A stretch of 64,000 nt of DNA, taken from assembly GCA_937958075.1 (NCBI GenBank), contig CALFFB010000009.1, forward strand, positions 1 to 64,000, written 5' to 3'. Of the stretch, positions 39,477 to 49,194 are shown piece by piece (position 1 is the stretch's first letter; every line of letters starts with the position of its first letter). The DNA comes from an uncultured Geobacteraceae bacterium (GTDB taxonomy: Bacteria; Desulfobacterota; Desulfuromonadia; Desulfuromonadales; Geopsychrobacteraceae). Under the pieces are notes generated by a model. That model was given only the letters and a program-made list of their open reading frames with translations. It did no database searches and was not told where the DNA came from. A program made the position numbers and the translations under genes.

Positions 39477-39512
39477 GAGCGCAGCAACGGTGAGTTGCTG
39501 CGCTCTTTCTCT
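39477..39512 (+). terminator. Intrinsic terminator after clpX
   Basis: A perfect 12-base-pair stem (GAGCGCAGCAAC and its complement) with a GGTGA loop followed by TTTCTCT. It lies about 20 bases before the lon start, so part of the transcription into lon may be read-through past it. Confidence 0.85.
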
Positions 39513-39532
39513 ATCTTGTGTAGGACATGGTC

Positions 39533-41884
39533 ATGTCGGAGAAGGAACCGTTATCGCAACAGCAGGTCTATCCCCTGCTGCCTTTACGGGATATCGTTGT
39601 TTTTCCATATCTCGTCACTCCTCTGTTTGTCGGTCGCAGTCATTCCATAGGCGCTTTGGAAAAAGCCGCTGCGGATAATACCCGCCTGATTTTTTTAACA
39701 ACCCAGAAAGATCCCAAGCAGGAACATCCTGAAGCGGATGATCTCTATGCTGTCGGTACGCTCTGTAAGCTGATTCAACTGCTGAAGTTGCCGGATGGCA
39801 CCGTCAAGGTCATGGTCGAAGGGTTGCGACGGGGCAAAATTGTGGCCATGGAGACCCGGGATCAGTTGAGCCGGGTCAGGGTCGTGCCTTTGCCGGATGA
39901 ACAGACGGAATCGCCGGAACTGGCTGCTGTCATGCGCACGATCAACAGCACCTTTGAAAAATACGCATCCCTGAGCAAAAAGGTGCCGGCGGAAGTCTCT
40001 GCCATGGTGTCCGGCATCACAGACCCCTCACGACTGGCGGATGTGGTCGCCGGGCAGCTTCATGTGCCCATACCCGACAAGCAGGAACTGCTGGAACAGC
40101 TCGATCCTGTTCGCCGCCTGGAGCATCTTCTGGTTCTGCTGGAACAGGAAATTGAGATTCTGCAGATTGAGAGTCGCATCCGCAGCCGGGTAAAAAGTCA
40201 GATGGAGCGCACGCAGCGTGAATATTATCTCAATGAGCAGATGCGGGCCATTCAGAAGGAACTTGGCACCCAGGATGAGTTCAAGCAGGAAATCATCGCT
40301 TTTGAGAAACAGGTTGAAAGTAAAAAACTGTCACCTGAAGCGCGCGACAAGGTTCTTGCAGAAATCCGTAAGCTGAAGATGATGCAGCCCATGTCCGCGG
40401 AAGCAACGGTTGTCCGTAATTATATTGAGTGGCTGCTCTCTCTGCCCTGGGACAAGGGTACACGTGATCGGCACAACCTGAAAAAAGCGCAGCAGATTCT
40501 TGACGAAGATCATTACGGCCTGGTCAAGGTCAAGGAGCGTGTTCTTGAGTATCTCGCTGTACAGGCCCTGGTCCGTCAGATCAAGGGGCCGATCCTGTGT
40601 CTGGTCGGACCTCCCGGTGTCGGGAAAACATCCCTTGGCCAATCGATCGCCAAGGCCCTGCAACGCAAATTTATCCGTATCTCCCTGGGTGGTGTTCGTG
40701 ATGAGTCTGAAATTCGTGGTCACCGGCGTACCTATATCGGTGCCATGCCGGGCAAGATTGTCCAGAGTCTGCGCAAGGCGGGCGTAAAAAATCCGGTCAT
40801 CATGCTCGATGAAATCGACAAAATGAGCACCGATTTTCGCGGCGACCCTTCTTCCGCCCTCCTTGAGGTGCTGGATCCCGAACAGAACAACAGTTTCGTC
40901 GATCATTTCCTTGATGTCGAATACGACCTGTCCCAGGTTCTGTTTATTGCCACGGCCAACAGTCTGCACTCAATTCCCAGGCCTCTTCATGACCGGCTTG
41001 AGGTGATTCGGATTGAGGGGTACTCCGAAGAAGAAAAACAGCATATTGCCCGCCGCTATCTGATCAGGAAGCAGGTTGCGGCCCACGGCCTTAAAGAACA
41101 GCAGGTTAAAATATCAGATTCTGCTCTCCTTGAGGTGATTCGCCGTTACACCCGGGAATCCGGCGTCCGCAATCTGGACCGGAGTATCGCCGCGATGATG
41201 CGCAAGCTGGCAAGAAGAGCGTTGACGGAAGGCAAGGGTAAAGCCTTTCGCATCAGTGACAGGCAGCTGGTCGCAATGCTGGGCGTTCCGCCCTACAAAT
41301 ATGGCGTACGGGAAGACAGGGATCAGGTCGGTCTGGCCACAGGTCTGGCCTGGACGGAAACCGGCGGCGAACTGTTAACGGTGGAGGTGGCCATTCTGCC
41401 GGGACAGGGAAAGCTGACCATCACCGGACATCTTGGAGAGGTCATGCGTGAATCAGCCGAGGCGGCAATGAGCTACATTCGTTCACGCTGGCAGGACCTG
41501 TCCCTCGACAAAAACTTTTATGCGACCCTGGATGTTCATTTGCACGTCCCGGAAGGAGCGGTGCCCAAAGACGGGCCCTCAGCCGGCATTACTATCGCCA
41601 CTGCACTGGCTTCAGCACTGACCGGTCGTCCCGTCAGAAAAAATCTGGCGATGACCGGCGAGATTACTCTGCGTGGCCGGGTGCTGGCCATTGGTGGACT
41701 AAAGGACAAGATTCTGGCCGCGCGCCGGGGTGGCATCCAGCAGGTGGTGATCCCTGTGGACAATCAGAAAAACCTGTCTGATTTGCCTGCGGAACTGTTT
41801 AAAACTGTCGATGTTGTCACCGTGGCCCATATGGATGAGGTTCTTCGTCTGTCCCTGCTGGAGAAGGGCACCGCCGGGGATTGA
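39533..41884 (+). CDS. lon: ATP-dependent protease Lon
   Basis: The 783-residue protein has the N-terminal LAN substrate-binding domain ([13 protein letters not shown]), the AAA+ module with [11 protein letters not shown] and [10 protein letters not shown], and the C-terminal peptidase with catalytic Ser683 ([10 protein letters not shown]) and Lys726 (GGLKDKIL). The ATG with AGGA seven bases upstream is chosen over another ATG two codons earlier. It degrades damaged and short-lived regulatory proteins. HU follows after 130 bases. Confidence 0.97.
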   Translation: MSEKEPLSQQQVYPLLPLRDIVVFPYLVTPLFVGRSHSIGALEKAAADNTRLIFLTTQKDPKQEHPEADDLYAVGTLCKLIQLLKLPDGTVKVMVEGLRRGKIVAMETRDQLSRVRVVPLPDEQTESPELAAVMRTINSTFEKYASLSKKVPAEVSAMVSGITDPSRLADVVAGQLHVPIPDKQELLEQLDPVRRLEHLLVLLEQEIEILQIESRIRSRVKSQMERTQREYYLNEQMRAIQKELGTQDEFKQEIIAFEKQVESKKLSPEARDKVLAEIRKLKMMQPMSAEATVVRNYIEWLLSLPWDKGTRDRHNLKKAQQILDEDHYGLVKVKERVLEYLAVQALVRQIKGPILCLVGPPGVGKTSLGQSIAKALQRKFIRISLGGVRDESEIRGHRRTYIGAMPGKIVQSLRKAGVKNPVIMLDEIDKMSTDFRGDPSSALLEVLDPEQNNSFVDHFLDVEYDLSQVLFIATANSLHSIPRPLHDRLEVIRIEGYSEEEKQHIARRYLIRKQVAAHGLKEQQVKISDSALLEVIRRYTRESGVRNLDRSIAAMMRKLARRALTEGKGKAFRISDRQLVAMLGVPPYKYGVREDRDQVGLATGLAWTETGGELLTVEVAILPGQGKLTITGHLGEVMRESAEAAMSYIRSRWQDLSLDKNFYATLDVHLHVPEGAVPKDGPSAGITIATALASALTGRPVRKNLAMTGEITLRGRVLAIGGLKDKILAARRGGIQQVVIPVDNQKNLSDLPAELFKTVDVVTVAHMDEVLRLSLLEKGTAGD

Positions 41885-41932
41885 AAAAATGCAGTCGAGG
41901 CTGACAAAGCCCGATAATGCGGGAAAAAGAGC

Positions 41933-41962
41933 TTGACTCTATTTTGACGAACCTGATATACC
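41933..41962 (+). promoter_or_regulatory. Candidate sigma-70 promoter of the HU gene
   Basis: TTGACT and TATACC with an 18-base spacer, about 55 bases before the HU start codon. Confidence 0.6.
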
Positions 41963-42016
41963 TTAACCCGTTTTGAGCGACACCCTTTACATCAATTTTT
42001 TATGAGGAGGTATCCC

Positions 42017-42289
42017 GTGACAAAAGCGGATCTTGTCAATGAAATGGCAGCAAAAACTGGTATGCCAAAGACAGACGTTGAGACTGCTCTTAAAGCATTC
42101 ACCGAGACTGTAACCGAAGCTCTGAAAAAAGGTGACAAGGTTGCAATGGTCGGCTTCGGGACATTCAGTGTTGGTGAGCGTGCCGCCCGTACCGGTCAGA
42201 ATCCGCAAACTGGACAAAAAATTGAGATCGCAGCAGCCAAGGTTCCCAAATTCAAGGCCGGCAAGGCCCTGAAAGACGCTGTTAACTGA
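42017..42289 (+). CDS. hup: DNA-binding protein HU
   Basis: The 90-residue histone-like protein shows [27 protein letters not shown], the strand [12 protein letters not shown] and the arm [13 protein letters not shown] with the intercalating proline. The start is GTG preceded by GAGGAGG with a six-base spacer; an upstream ATG lies inside that binding site's flank and is rejected. Its place after lon is conserved in many proteobacteria. Confidence 0.95.
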   Translation: MTKADLVNEMAAKTGMPKTDVETALKAFTETVTEALKKGDKVAMVGFGTFSVGERAARTGQNPQTGQKIEIAAAKVPKFKAGKALKDAVN

Positions 42290-42312
42290 TAGCAGTAGAT
42301 TATGAAATAAAG

Positions 42313-42367
42313 CAGGAAGCTGTAACGCTCCGTAAAATTCCCAGTCGGGCGTAACGCTTCCTGTTTT
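42313..42367 (+). terminator. Probable terminator after the HU gene
   Basis: CAGGAAGC and GCTTCCTG pair across a 35-base interior that includes further complementary stretches, and TTTTG follows. The loop is long, so efficiency is uncertain. Confidence 0.55.
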
Positions 42368-42373
42368 GTGTGT

Positions 42374-42450
42374 GGGGCTGTAGTAGAGTCGGTTACAACG
42401 CCGGCCTGTCACGCCGGAGGTCGCGGGTTCAAGTCCCGTCAGCCCCGCCA
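42374..42450 (+). tRNA. tRNA-Asp (anticodon GTC), copy 1
   Basis: Acceptor GGGGCTG/CAGCCCC, anticodon stem CCGGC/GCCGG around CTGTCAC with anticodon GTC, T-arm CGGGTTCAAGTCCCG, discriminator G and encoded CCA. Confidence 0.95.
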
Positions 42451-42533
42451 TTTTTTATAAACCGTGCAGTCCGCAGCGCGCATTTTTTGCTGCTGATGGA
42501 TGTCGGCTGCCCGGTCAGCATTAAAGACCCATT

Positions 42534-42610
42534 GGGGCTGTAGTAGAGTCGGTTACAACGCCGGCCTGTCACGCCGGAGGTCGCGGGTTCAAGTCCCGTC
42601 AGCCCCGCCA
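42534..42610 (+). tRNA. tRNA-Asp (anticodon GTC), copy 2
   Basis: All 77 bases are identical to the copy 160 bases upstream, whereas the flanks differ beyond a few bases. Recent duplication or gene conversion is the simplest reading. Confidence 0.95.
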
Positions 42611-42623
42611 TTTTACATCACAA

Positions 42624-42696
<73 letters not shown>

Positions 42697-42699
<3 letters not shown>

Positions 42700-42746
42700 A
42701 ATAAAAAAGCACCTGACCGTATATGATCAGGTGCTTTTTTATTTGG
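42697..42746. terminator. Bidirectional terminator with a perfect 20-bp stem overlapping the tRNA-Val CCA end
   Basis: Bases 42697-42716 and 42727-42746 are perfectly complementary, with a 10-base loop. The stem runs from the CCA of tRNA-Val through an A/T run into GCACCTGA. It can stop the tRNA transcript and, in reverse, the ANTAR regulator gene that ends 60 bases to the right. Confidence 0.92.
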
Positions 42747-42807
42747 TGGGCCCTCTCGACATTGAGCAGAGACCTGGCTGATGCCTGCGCAGCGGTTGGC
42801 AGAGTCG

Positions 42808-43389
42808 TTAATTTTTAAGACCCATCGTCGAAGACATCAGTTTTTCAGCACAATCGATCAGTTTGCTGCGCAGGGTGCGTGCCTTTTTTCTCAGCAGTTC
42901 AAAGGCGGCCTTCTGGTCGAGCTTGTGGCGTTCCATCAAGATGCCGACGGCAGTGCTGATGCGCCGATCACCTTTCAGAGCGCGCTCCAGTTGATGATTA
43001 TGCGACAGCAGGGCCCGCAGTTCACGTGACCTGTAAATGCCGGTTTCTATGGGTGGAATGAGCTGCTGAACGGTGACAGGCTTGACGAGATAGCCAATGC
43101 CGCCGACCGTGTTCACGACCACATCAACATGCTGCGGATCGCTGTAGGCCGATAAAAACAAGGTCGCTACCTGATGTTGATCACGCAGGATTTCGGCGAG
43201 TTCAAACCCTGACATCTCCGGCATGCAGATATCGACAATGGCTAAATCGAAAGCAGATGAGGCTGCCAGCTCGATGGCCTCCATTCCCGATTCTGCCGTT
43301 TTTACACCATATCCTGCCTGACGTAATCCTTCACCCATAGTTGCGAGCAGTTTTCGGTCATCATCGACAAAAAGAAGTTGTGCTTTCAT
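42808..43389 (-). CDS. Response regulator with receiver and ANTAR RNA-binding output domain
   Basis: The 193-residue protein has an N-terminal receiver (about 1-118) with the acidic cluster FVDDD, phospho-acceptor aspartate in IVDICMP, Ser in FLSAYSD and Lys in YLVKPV. A coiled-coil linker and a C-terminal ANTAR domain (about 133-190, ISTAVGILMERHKLDQKAAFELLRKKART) follow. ANTAR proteins bind paired hairpins in mRNA leaders and prevent termination when phosphorylated. The start is the ATG after GGGGGACAGAAG; a 31-residue extension is less likely. Its kinase is not adjacent, though a sensor kinase lies 3 kb away. Confidence 0.92.
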   Translation of the reverse strand: MKAQLLFVDDDRKLLATMGEGLRQAGYGVKTAESGMEAIELAASSAFDLAIVDICMPEMSGFELAEILRDQHQVATLFLSAYSDPQHVDVVVNTVGGIGYLVKPVTVQQLIPPIETGIYRSRELRALLSHNHQLERALKGDRRISTAVGILMERHKLDQKAAFELLRKKARTLRSKLIDCAEKLMSSTMGLKN

Positions 43390-43893
43390 CTTCTGTCCCC
43401 CATGTGTGATTGATGTAAATGACGAGCTGCTTCCCTCCATGTGCCTGTATATCCGGCAAAAGTGCAGGGCAGGCTGTTCCATACGATTTATTGTCGGTTG
43501 TGCTTGACTCCTGCCAGCGGCGTGGTAGGGTTATATGATCTTAATGTGTTTTAATGGGCAGTGCGTTGATGAGCAAGATACTGCCCAGCCCCATTTGATG
43601 CGTCCCCCCCCAGGCTCAGCCCCCGCCTGAAATTTTAACCCTTTCAAACCCACTGATATTACCTAGCTCTGCGCGGTGAAGATGTGTTGATTCGGCTTCA
43701 GTCTGTTCTGTTGTCGTTTGCCGCAGAGCTGAAGAGATTCATTTCTGGCAGACAGTTTTTATTCTGATGGTTTTTGAAGATTATCAAAAACTATCAACAT
43801 GTTCAATGGTTACAGTTTGGTTGTACCGTTCGTGTTGTGATAAATCTGCTCGCTATGTACGAAACTGCCTGACGAATAATAAAGGAGTCAAAG
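43390..43893. other. Intergenic region between the ANTAR regulator and the chemoreceptor (divergent)
   Basis: About 500 bases without a credible gene. Visible structure: an inverted repeat GGGCAGT/ACTGCCC (43556-43586), a run of eight Cs near 43605, a hairpin-forming palindrome at 43770-43791 and the chemoreceptor ribosome binding site AAAGGAG. I could not fix either promoter. Confidence 0.65.
43770..43791. repeat. 8-bp inverted repeat with six-base loop upstream of the chemoreceptor gene
   Basis: GTTTTTGA and TCAAAAAC flank AGATTA. It could be an operator or an RNA hairpin. ANTAR targets have six-base loops with A at position 1 and G at position 4; this loop has A at 1 but T at 4, so the match is incomplete. 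Confidence 0.5.
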
Positions 43894-46071
43894 ATGAAAA
43901 ATCTGAAACTGGGAGTCAAGCTGATAGGGGGCTTTTCCCTCATCGCCCTTATCGCCCTCATCATCGGTGCCATTGGCTGGAGCGGGGTAGATACTCTGGA
44001 CAAGCACATCACCGAGATCGGCGAGATCCGTTTGCCGAGTATCGAGAGTCTGCTGTTGATCGAAAGGGATGCGGAAAGTATCAGGGGTGCACAGCGTACC
44101 CTGCTTAATCCCCGGTTAGAGCCTGAGGATCGTACCCGTCAATATGATTTTCTGGAAACGGCCATTAACAGCTACCAGGAGGCCTGGAAAGTTTATGAAC
44201 CACTGCCGCAAACGGCAAAGGAAGCAGAGGTTTGGCAGCGTTTTGTACCCCTTTGGGAGCAATGGGAAGAGGGTAACAACGAATTTATTCGCCTGTCGCA
44301 GCGGTACGAAGGTACCGGTATCCTGAACCCGGTGCGGATGCTGTCTGATCTGCGACTTTTCCAGATCGAGACCTATCAGCTCCTCGGCCAGGTTGACAAT
44401 CTCCTCAGCCGCAACCGCGCCTTGAGTGCCCCTGTCGACAGCAAGGCCGGCAGTTTCGGTGGCTGGAGTGCGCGCTTTCGTACCGACAACCAGCAGTTGA
44501 ATACCCTTGTCAGCCAGACCGCCAGACAGCACGAAGAACTGTATCAGGCCATTGCCCAGGTGGTGAATCAGGCACAATCCGGCAACCTCGATCAGGCGGT
44601 CAGCCTCAGGGACAGCCGGGTCATCCCGGCGGCGGAGAAACTGTTCACCCGGTTTGAGGAATTGCAGACCACCGCCGAACAGGCCCAGCAACGCTACGCC
44701 GCTGTTGAAAATTTCGCCATGGGCCCCTTGCAACAACAGCAGTCTGCCGCCTTTGAGCTGTTGACCGAGCTGGTGCACATCAATGAAGACGTCGTTACCT
44801 CAGCCGTTGCCGACGCCCATCACGAATCGGCTCTGGAGGAGATTGTTATTGTTGCCGGTACCGCTATCGGAGTCATTCTGGCGATGTTCCTCGGCGTCTT
44901 CATTACCCGCAGCCTGACGGTACCCGTCGGCAAAACCGTGGAGATGATCGAAGCTTTGGCCTCCGGCAACCTCGATTTACGCCTGAATTATGACCGCAAG
45001 GATGAGATCGGTCGCCTGGCCGACGCCATGGACGAGTTTGCCGATAATCTGCGTGATGAGGTTCTCGGTGCCTTTGAAAACCTGGCCAACGGTAATCTTA
45101 CCTTTGAAGCCACCGGCCTGATCAAAGAGCCGCTGGCTCGTGCCAACGCTGCCCTGTGTGAACTGGTGACCCAGCTGCAGGTTGCCGGTGAACAGATTGC
45201 TTCCGGCAGCAGCCAGGTGTCCGACGCCAGCCAGGCCCTTTCCCAGGGGGCTACCGAGTCGGCCAGCTCTCTGGAGGAAATCAGCGCCTCCATGAATGAA
45301 ATGTCCTCCCAGGTGCGCAGCAGCGCCGAAGGAGCCACCACCGCCAACCAGCTGGCTGAAGAATCAAAACAGACCGCGCAAAAAGGGGATCGGCAGATGG
45401 CGGAAATGGTTGCCGCCATGGAGGAGATCAACGCCGCCGGCCAGAATATTTCCAAGATCATCAAGGTGATTGACGAGATCGCCTTCCAGACCAACCTGCT
45501 GGCCCTGAATGCCGCTGTCGAAGCGGCCCGCGCCGGCCAGCACGGTAAAGGCTTTGCGGTGGTTGCCGAAGAAGTCCGCAACCTCGCCGCCCGCAGCGCC
45601 AAGGCCGCAGAAGAAACCTCCGAGCTGATCGAAGGCTCTGTTGCCCTGACGGACAAGGGAAGCCAGATGGCCGGACAGACGGCCAGTGCCCTCAAGGATA
45701 TCGTCAGTGGCGTGACCAAGGTCTCCGATCTCCTCGCGGAAATTGCTACCGCCAGCAACGAACAGGCCCAGGGCATCAGTGAAGTCAATACCGGTCTGGG
45801 ACAGATCGACCAGGTAACGCAGCAGAATACCGCCAGCGCCGAGGAATGCGCGGCCGCATCCGAGGAACTGTCCGGACAGGCCGGTCAGATGCGTGAGATG
45901 CTGATGAAATTTGTTGTCAGAAAAGATGAAGGAGGGCAGCAGCTGCCGCCGCGTGCGACTGCTCCTCCTGTCCATCATGGTGGCCGCAGTGAAAAAAAGC
46001 CGGATAGCCAGAAGAAACTTCCGGCCAAACACGCCATTGCTCTTGATGACGACGACTTCGGCAAGTTCTGA
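43894..46071 (+). CDS. Methyl-accepting chemotaxis protein
   Basis: The 725-residue receptor has a membrane helix at about 8-30, a long helical periplasmic sensor domain (about 31-315, four-helix-bundle type), a second helix at about 316-338, a HAMP region and a cytoplasmic signalling domain. The conserved hairpin tip [21 protein letters not shown] is near residues 525-545. A basic, proline-rich tail ends in DDDDFGKF and has no obvious CheR-docking pentapeptide. The signal is unknown. No che genes are adjacent, so it works with a chemotaxis system encoded elsewhere. Confidence 0.94.
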   Translation: MKNLKLGVKLIGGFSLIALIALIIGAIGWSGVDTLDKHITEIGEIRLPSIESLLLIERDAESIRGAQRTLLNPRLEPEDRTRQYDFLETAINSYQEAWKVYEPLPQTAKEAEVWQRFVPLWEQWEEGNNEFIRLSQRYEGTGILNPVRMLSDLRLFQIETYQLLGQVDNLLSRNRALSAPVDSKAGSFGGWSARFRTDNQQLNTLVSQTARQHEELYQAIAQVVNQAQSGNLDQAVSLRDSRVIPAAEKLFTRFEELQTTAEQAQQRYAAVENFAMGPLQQQQSAAFELLTELVHINEDVVTSAVADAHHESALEEIVIVAGTAIGVILAMFLGVFITRSLTVPVGKTVEMIEALASGNLDLRLNYDRKDEIGRLADAMDEFADNLRDEVLGAFENLANGNLTFEATGLIKEPLARANAALCELVTQLQVAGEQIASGSSQVSDASQALSQGATESASSLEEISASMNEMSSQVRSSAEGATTANQLAEESKQTAQKGDRQMAEMVAAMEEINAAGQNISKIIKVIDEIAFQTNLLALNAAVEAARAGQHGKGFAVVAEEVRNLAARSAKAAEETSELIEGSVALTDKGSQMAGQTASALKDIVSGVTKVSDLLAEIATASNEQAQGISEVNTGLGQIDQVTQQNTASAEECAAASEELSGQAGQMREMLMKFVVRKDEGGQQLPPRATAPPVHHGGRSEKKPDSQKKLPAKHAIALDDDDFGKF

Positions 46072-46078
46072 GTAACGG

Positions 46079-46108
46079 CAGCCCCCGGTTCATCCGGGGG
46101 CTGTTAGA
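46079..46108 (+). terminator. Hairpin terminator after the chemoreceptor gene
   Basis: A 10-base-pair GC-rich stem (CAGCCCCCGG/CCGGGGGCTG) with a five-base loop; the following T-run is weak (TTAGAT). Confidence 0.65.
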
Positions 46109-46269
46109 TCCCTTGAACTCAACACGGGTCTGACTGATGGTCAACCGTTTGCCTGCGAGCAGCCGGAGATAGTGTCAGCCTTCTGCGCCATATGCGAATT
46201 ATGAACATGACGTTGATTTTTCCCTGCCCCTTGCCTTGAAATACATCTATACTTGCCGCGCAGATAGGC

Positions 46270-46297
46270 TTGCATTGTCGTGAAATGATTATATTGT
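46270..46297 (+). promoter_or_regulatory. Candidate promoter of the sensor kinase gene
   Basis: TTGCAT and TATTGT with a 16-base spacer, about 35 bases before the GTG start. The match is moderate. Confidence 0.4.
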
Positions 46298-46330
46298 CAT
46301 GCAATGAAGTTGCGCTGAAAGGGCAGGGTC

Positions 46331-48430
46331 GTGGACCACAAACTCTTTGTTAAACCTGTATCAAAGCGCCTTCTGGTGCCTCTCATCGGTGGTCTCTTTA
46401 TACTGATGGGTGGTATTCTTCTTCTGACCTCCTATATGCACCGCCAGCATTTGCATGAAATGAGTCTGATGACAGAACAGGATGTTCTGAACGACCTGCA
46501 ACTGGTGTATGAAGAAAACTCCCGCTTTTTAAAGGCCCTTACCGATACCCTGGTGCAAAGCCCGGCAGTTCAGTCAGCCCTGGAAACCGGGGATTCCTCC
46601 CGATTGCTGAGGGATTTCAGGACTCTGGCAGAAAACTATCAACGTGAGCACGGTCTGAGTCACTTCTATTTTCACAGTGCTGATCGTAACATTCTGCTGC
46701 GCGTCTACAAGCCGGAAACTGTCGGCGGCCGGGCAGATCGTGCCGTTGTCCGCCAGGCGGAAAAAACCGGTCTTGCCGCTGCGGGCCTGGAACTCGGCAG
46801 CCTCGGCACCCTGACCTTGCGGGTTGTCCAGCCGGTGTATAAGACACAAATTCTGGTCGGGTTTGTCGAACTGGGTATCGAGTTTCCGCTGCTGCTTCAG
46901 CGCCTCCCCGTTTCTCAACAGGTTCAATTGTCCGTCACCCTGAAAAAATCCTTTCTTCAGCGCGACCGCTGGGAAGAGGGGATGCGCTGGCTGGGCCGCA
47001 GTCCCAACTGGAGTCAGTTTCCAGACGACGTACTGGTTTTCACGACCTTTGCCGATTTCCCCGATGAACTGATCACGTCCGTCAGCGAGAACAATCAGCA
47101 GCACGACCAGGCCGCTACGCAACTGCGGCTGGCTCACCGGGACTGGCGCTTGATGATCTCCCCGCTGCGCGATGCCTCCGGACAGCAGGTTGGTGATCTG
47201 CTGGTTATTTATGACATTACCTCCCTGAACACAACCTACCGACAGGTCATGGCAACCCTGCTCGGTGGCGGCGGCACCTTGCTGTTGATCTTGTGTGGCG
47301 TGGTTTGCGTGCTGCTGCAGCGGGCCGACCGTGGCATCCGGGAACAACAGCAGGCTCTGGTTGAAAGTGAGGCCAAATATCGTGTTCTCTTTGAGAACTC
47401 TTCGGTATCGATTCTGATCCACGATAGTCAGGGTGACATTATCGACGCCAATCAGTGTGCCCTGCGGACGTATGGCGTGAGCACAGTGGCTGAGCTGAAA
47501 AAGGTGGATATTTTCTCTGAGCATTCGCGCCGGGAGCTTGATGAATTGTTGGATGAGCTGGAGGTTGAAGGCTCTCAGCGCTTTGAATGGAGCTCACGTA
47601 ATCTCAGGGGTGACCTCTTCTGGGAGGATGTCACCCTGAGCAAGATGAGGGTGGCGGGGCATCTGCGGGTCGTCTCTTCGGCCATCGACATCACCGAGCG
47701 CAAGACGGCAGAAGCTGCATTGCAGAAGAAAAATGAAGAGATGGAGCATTTTGTCTATGTTGTTTCTCACGACCTGAAAAGTCCCCTGATTACCGTCAAG
47801 TCCTTTCTGGATATGCTCCAGCAGGATGTTGCCGAAAACGACAGCGCCATGGTGGAAAGGGATATCTCCTATATTGATGGCGCCGTTAAAAAAATGGAGC
47901 TGCTGCTGGGAGCGCTCCTGACCTTGTCGCGGGTCGGCCGTATGGAGAACCCCCCTGAGTCAACAACCTTTGTTGAGTTGATCAACAGCAGTCTCACTGC
48001 TCTGGTCGGTCCACTGCAGCAGTATCAGGTTGATCTGGATGTGCAGGCACAGGATATCCAGCTGCACGGTGATCTGTTGAAGTTGGGGCAGATCTGGCAG
48101 AATCTCATGGAAAACGCCATAAAATACCGGCAGGAAGAGGTTCCTCTCCGGATTGAGGTCGGTGCCGAGCAACGTGGTAAAGAGATAATTTTTTACGTGC
48201 GCGATAACGGCATGGGCATCGAGCCGCACGATCTCGAACGGGTCTTTGTCCTGTTTTCGCAGCTCAACCCCGACAGCGACGGCAGTGGTCTGGGCCTGGC
48301 GCTGGTCAAGAAAATCATTGAACAGTACCAGGGGCGTATCTGGATCGAGTCGCCCGGAAAGTTGAAGGGGACCTGTGTTTACTTTACCCTGCCCGGCGCT
48401 GTTGCCGGTTCAGGTCGAATCAACGCGTGA
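46331..48430 (+). CDS. Membrane sensor histidine kinase with periplasmic Cache-like and PAS domains
   Basis: The 699-residue protein has a membrane helix at about 14-34, a periplasmic double-Cache-like domain (about 38-300), a second helix at about 307-330 and a PAS domain (about 345-462, ending in the PAC-like VVSSAIDITERK). The kinase core has the HisKA phospho-acceptor histidine in VVSHDLKSPLI and the HATPase motifs LMENAIKYR (N box), VRDNGMGI (G1) and GSGLGLALVKKI (G2). The start is GTG. No response regulator directly follows; the ANTAR regulator 3 kb upstream is a possible but unproven partner. Confidence 0.92.
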   Translation: MDHKLFVKPVSKRLLVPLIGGLFILMGGILLLTSYMHRQHLHEMSLMTEQDVLNDLQLVYEENSRFLKALTDTLVQSPAVQSALETGDSSRLLRDFRTLAENYQREHGLSHFYFHSADRNILLRVYKPETVGGRADRAVVRQAEKTGLAAAGLELGSLGTLTLRVVQPVYKTQILVGFVELGIEFPLLLQRLPVSQQVQLSVTLKKSFLQRDRWEEGMRWLGRSPNWSQFPDDVLVFTTFADFPDELITSVSENNQQHDQAATQLRLAHRDWRLMISPLRDASGQQVGDLLVIYDITSLNTTYRQVMATLLGGGGTLLLILCGVVCVLLQRADRGIREQQQALVESEAKYRVLFENSSVSILIHDSQGDIIDANQCALRTYGVSTVAELKKVDIFSEHSRRELDELLDELEVEGSQRFEWSSRNLRGDLFWEDVTLSKMRVAGHLRVVSSAIDITERKTAEAALQKKNEEMEHFVYVVSHDLKSPLITVKSFLDMLQQDVAENDSAMVERDISYIDGAVKKMELLLGALLTLSRVGRMENPPESTTFVELINSSLTALVGPLQQYQVDLDVQAQDIQLHGDLLKLGQIWQNLMENAIKYRQEEVPLRIEVGAEQRGKEIIFYVRDNGMGIEPHDLERVFVLFSQLNPDSDGSGLGLALVKKIIEQYQGRIWIESPGKLKGTCVYFTLPGAVAGSGRINA

Positions 48431-48461
48431 TAACAACACATTCTGATGCAATGGACAGCCA

Positions 48462-48695
48462 ATGACACCACTTGATAAAATCATCGTTGTAACTGAGAGC
48501 GATCAGCAACTAGAAGTCGACGTCACCAGCTATAAGGCCGATGCCATCTGGATACTGGTGGGGCAGGGTGAGCACAGCGTCAAATGCAAGCTGATGCCGA
48601 GCCGTAACCAGCTGGCCTATGTCGGCTCGGTCATGGGGCGCGAGTTGATCTACAAACGTAGCGTCAAGCAGGTGCGTGACGATCTGAAACACTGA
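48462..48695 (+). CDS. Small protein of unknown function
   Basis: I do not recognise this 77-residue protein. It has no signal peptide or membrane segment and looks like an alternating strand protein (KIIVVTESDQQLEVDV, AIWILVGQGEHSVKCKL) with a basic C-terminal helix. It follows the sensor kinase by 31 bases and precedes an exported coiled-coil protein by 42, so the three may share a transcript. The ribosome binding site is weak. Confidence 0.7.
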   Translation: MTPLDKIIVVTESDQQLEVDVTSYKADAIWILVGQGEHSVKCKLMPSRNQLAYVGSVMGRELIYKRSVKQVRDDLKH

Positions 48696-48737
48696 AAAGT
48701 TGTTACGTTCACGCATCAGACGGTAAGGAGACTGAAG

Positions 48738-49184
48738 ATGGCACGGAAATTTGCTGGACTGATACTTGCTGGACTTCTGTTGATGGGAATGCCGGGTTAT
48801 GGGCAGACAGAGGGGTCTAGCGCGTCGATGGAGGATATCAAAAAAGAAAGCCGGGAACTCCTCCAGACCATTCGCTCCTATTCTGCTGACAAAAAAGATG
48901 AAGCTGTCGAAAAAGCAAAGGAAGGCCTCGATACTCTGGATGGCCGCATCGAAAGGTTAGAGGCGAGGATCAGCAAAAACTGGGACAGCATGAGCGAGAC
49001 CGCTCGGCAGCAGGCCCGGGACAACTTGAAAGTCCTGCGTCAGCAGAGAAATAAGCTGGCCGAGTGGTACGGCAGCATGAAAACCGGTTCAGCCGATGCC
49101 TGGGAACAGATCAAAAAAGGTTTTTCCGAAGCGTACCGCACCCTCGAAGAGTCCTGGGAAAAGTCAGAGAAAGATGTTCAATAA
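48738..49184 (+). CDS. Exported coiled-coil protein (sll1863-like stress family)
   Basis: The 148-residue protein has a signal peptide (about 1-22, MARKFAGLILAGLLLMG) and then a charged, almost entirely helical region with heptad character (about 30-145; LDTLDGRIERLEARISKNWDSM). This layout resembles sll1863-type stress proteins of unknown mechanism; the family link is a judgement from pattern only. The ribosome binding site AAGGAG is good. It converges on thiE with a 10-base gap. Confidence 0.75.
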   Translation: MARKFAGLILAGLLLMGMPGYGQTEGSSASMEDIKKESRELLQTIRSYSADKKDEAVEKAKEGLDTLDGRIERLEARISKNWDSMSETARQQARDNLKVLRQQRNKLAEWYGSMKTGSADAWEQIKKGFSEAYRTLEESWEKSEKDVQ

Positions 49185-49194
49185 CGCGGATATC

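Noticed and set aside
43770..43791. ANTAR target hairpin
   Set aside because: The six-base loop lacks the conserved G at position 4 and no second hairpin with the right loop was found close by; kept only as an inverted repeat.
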